Of a stretch of DNA of 7,989 nucleotides, positions 6,580-7,989 are shown piece after piece (position 1 is the first letter of the stretch; the number at the start of each line of letters is the position of its first letter). The notes beneath the pieces were generated by a model. The model was not told the origin of the DNA, did not search any database, and was given only the letters and a program-made list of their open reading frames with translations. Source of the stretch: Dehalococcoidia bacterium (GTDB lineage Bacteria; Chloroflexota; Dehalococcoidia; Dehalococcoidales; W693). The position numbers and the translations under genes are program-made. The DNA is taken from assembly GCA_011170385.1 (NCBI GenBank), contig DUFE01000057.1, positions 1 through 7,989 on the forward strand. Reading direction: 5' to 3'.

Positions 6580-7140
6580 CTACTGGCTAATCCTCTCCAG
6601 ATAGTCGCCGGTGCGGGTATCGATCTTGATGATATCTCCTTCGTTGATGAAAAGCGGCACCTGTATGGTAATACCAGTTTCCAATTTAGCCGGCTTGTTG
6701 CCAGCGGTGGCGGTATCCCCCTTGAAGCCAGGTTCGGTCTCGGTTACCTTCAGCTCTACGGTGATAGGCATTTCAACACCGATTATCTTTCCCTTGTAAC
6801 TAGACACCTCCAGTGACATCCCTTCCTTAAGATAATCCACGGCATCGCCCAGCTGCGAGTCGTTCAAAGGCATCTGCTCGTAGTTTTCCTCGTCCATAAA
6901 GTAGTAAAGGTCACCATCGTTATAAAGATACTGCATCTTTCGGTAATCCAGCCGTGCCCGGACGAACTTATCATCCGATTGAAAGGTCTGCTCTATGGTA
7001 TGCCCGCCAACTATGTCGCGAAGCTTGAGACGGGCGAGTGCCGTTCTTTTCATCTTCACGTGCTTGTAATCGACAACTTGGTACAGTTTATCGTTCAGCT
7101 CTATGACTATTCCTTTTCTCAACTCGGTGCTGTTTATCAT
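6580..7140 (-). CDS. efp: Translation elongation factor P
   Basis: EF-P binds between the ribosomal P and E sites and relieves stalling at consecutive prolines. The 186 residues show all three beta-barrel domains: the KOW-like N-terminal domain (about 1-62), the central OB domain (66-122) and the C-terminal OB domain (128-186). Diagnostic blocks are LKLRD (38-42), YLYNDGDLYYFMD (71-83), LKEGM, ETEPGFKGDTAT and the terminal IKIDTRTGDYLERI. The functional loop in domain I is unusual: where many EF-Ps have H-V-K-P-G-K-G, this one reads HVKMKRTALARLKLR (27-41). It lacks the Pro-Gly turn and is about one residue shorter, so the residue at the CCA-end tip is Lys31 or Arg32. Its modification system, if any, cannot be read from the window. 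The gene starts 7 nt after the M24 peptidase stop, with GGAGG 12 nt upstream. Confidence 0.97.
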   Translation of the reverse strand: MINSTELRKGIVIELNDKLYQVVDYKHVKMKRTALARLKLRDIVGGHTIEQTFQSDDKFVRARLDYRKMQYLYNDGDLYYFMDEENYEQMPLNDSQLGDAVDYLKEGMSLEVSSYKGKIIGVEMPITVELKVTETEPGFKGDTATAGNKPAKLETGITIQVPLFINEGDIIKIDTRTGDYLERISQ

Positions 7141-7147
7141 GCCCGGT

Positions 7148-7989
7148 TTAAACCTCCATCTTTTGTGCCTGTGATAGTACCCTTATTCTACCATTTTCCA
7201 TAGCCACCGTATCCTCTATCCGGACTCCGCCCCAGCCGCTGATGTAAATACCCGGCTCTATGGTGAATACCATTCCGTTAACCAGAACGTCCTCCGAGCT
7301 TGAGCCGAGGTGAGGTTTTTCGTGGGGCGCCAGCCCGATACCATGCCCCAGGCTATGCCCGAAGTTTTCACCGTAGCCGGCTCTTTTTATAACCTCTCTT
7401 GCCAGTGCGTCCGCTTGAACACCGGTCATTCCCTCTTTTATACCGTTTATCGCTGCCGTCTGAGCTTCTAATACGACCCCATATACCTTTCTAAAGGTAT
7501 CGTCGAAAGCACCAGTACAAATGGTTCGGCTAAGGTCGCTGCAATATCCCTGAACACGAGCGCCGATATCGATAACGATTGGCTCACCCTTTTCTATTAT
7601 GTGCCCCGATGGTCTGGCATGGGGCAGTGCGGCATTGGCACCAGCGGCAACTATAACTTCGAATGGCAACGCCTGGCTGCTGTTATCGCGCAGAGATCTC
7701 TCTATCTTCCATGCAATATCTTCTTCCGTCATACCGGGTATTATTTCGGCGACAACACCATCCATAACGGTATCGCTTATCGCTATGGCCTTTGTAATCA
7801 ATTCTATTTCACATGGTTCTTTGACCGCCCTCATGTGCTCGACAAATCCGCTGATAGGGACTAGGTGCATCTGCGGATCGGAATCGTCCAGTATGTTGCT
7901 CAAGCGGCGGTATGTATCGAAGCTCAGGTGGTCAGCTTCGAATCCCAGTTTTTTTATGTTCAAGCCGAATATCAGTTCGGGAAACCAGC
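7148..7989 (-). CDS. M24B metallopeptidase (Xaa-Pro dipeptidase/aminopeptidase type), N-terminus outside window
   Basis: Metallopeptidase with the pita-bread fold, of the family that cleaves N-terminal residues before proline (PepQ, Bacillus YqhT/YkvY type). The five metal ligands are visible, numbered from the TTG at 7963: Asp132 (IDIGA), Asp143 (YCSDLSRT), His207 (GHGIGL), Glu236 (TIEPGIY) and Glu250 (RIEDT). Also visible is the conserved His115 of LPHARPSG. The TTG at 7963 is very probably not the start: the frame stays open to the right edge, reading WFPELIFGLN before KKLGFEADHLSFDTY, a typical end of the N-terminal creatinase-like domain. Roughly 90-100 N-terminal residues are therefore missing. 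It is the first visible gene of the operon, directly upstream of efp. The M24-efp pairing is seen in other bacteria and fits a shared theme of proline-containing peptides. Confidence 0.94.
   Translation of the reverse strand, partial: WFPELIFGLNIKKLGFEADHLSFDTYRRLSNILDDSDPQMHLVPISGFVEHMRAVKEPCEIELITKAIAISDTVMDGVVAEIIPGMTEEDIAWKIERSLRDNSSQALPFEVIVAAGANAALPHARPSGHIIEKGEPIVIDIGARVQGYCSDLSRTICTGAFDDTFRKVYGVVLEAQTAAINGIKEGMTGVQADALAREVIKRAGYGENFGHSLGHGIGLAPHEKPHLGSSSEDVLVNGMVFTIEPGIYISGWGGVRIEDTVAMENGRIRVLSQAQKMEV
7153..7157 (-). promoter_or_regulatory. Ribosome binding site of efp
   Basis: GGAGG on the minus strand overlaps the last codons of the M24 peptidase gene. It lies 12 nt before the efp ATG, longer than the optimal 5-9. 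No better in-frame start exists closer to it, and the MINSTELRKG beginning matches the family, so the ATG at 7140 stands. Confidence 0.55.

Noticed and set aside
7961..7963. TTG as the start of the M24 peptidase
   Set aside because: The frame is open to the window end with family-like residues (WFPELIFGLN), so this is an internal Leu codon.

Overview
The window is a compact bacterial chromosomal segment holding nine protein-coding genes on two converging transcription units, with almost no non-coding DNA. I see no RNA genes, mobile elements, CRISPR arrays or integration signatures. Gene content and protein style (an aspS-tig-clpP string, an EF-P with a KMKRT-type loop, and a set of small PHP, HAD and PfkB proteins) suggest a Chloroflexota bacterium, plausibly a Dehalococcoidia-type lineage. 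That placement rests on remembered similarity and not on a search, so it is tentative.

Plus strand, 1-3125: the 3' part of aspS (aspartyl-tRNA synthetase; its first ~230 residues lie off the left edge), then tig (trigger factor), then clpP (ClpP protease subunit). This is a translation and protein quality-control unit: tRNA charging, nascent-chain chaperoning and proteolysis. The tig 3' end carries a probable -1 frame disruption. The alternative frame runs on as lysine/proline-rich protein and stops in an ATGA overlap with the clpP start.

Minus strand, 7989-3132 (read right to left): an M24 metallopeptidase (5' end off the right edge), efp (elongation factor P), a PHP-domain phosphoesterase, a PurN-like formyltransferase, a HAD-family protein and a PfkB-family sugar/nucleoside kinase. 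Junctions are +7, 0, -1, about +2/-4 and +12 nt, so this looks like one operon with translational coupling. An M24 peptidase next to efp is a familiar pair (as in Bacillus yqhT-efp). The four genes after it form a small-molecule module whose pathway I cannot name.

The two units converge with only 6 nt between the clpP and pfkB-family stop codons, so any transcript-end signals must lie inside the opposite gene. A 13-bp hairpin with three G-U pairs that form only in the plus-strand RNA lies at 3173-3203, within the kinase gene. It is the most distinctive non-coding signal I found.
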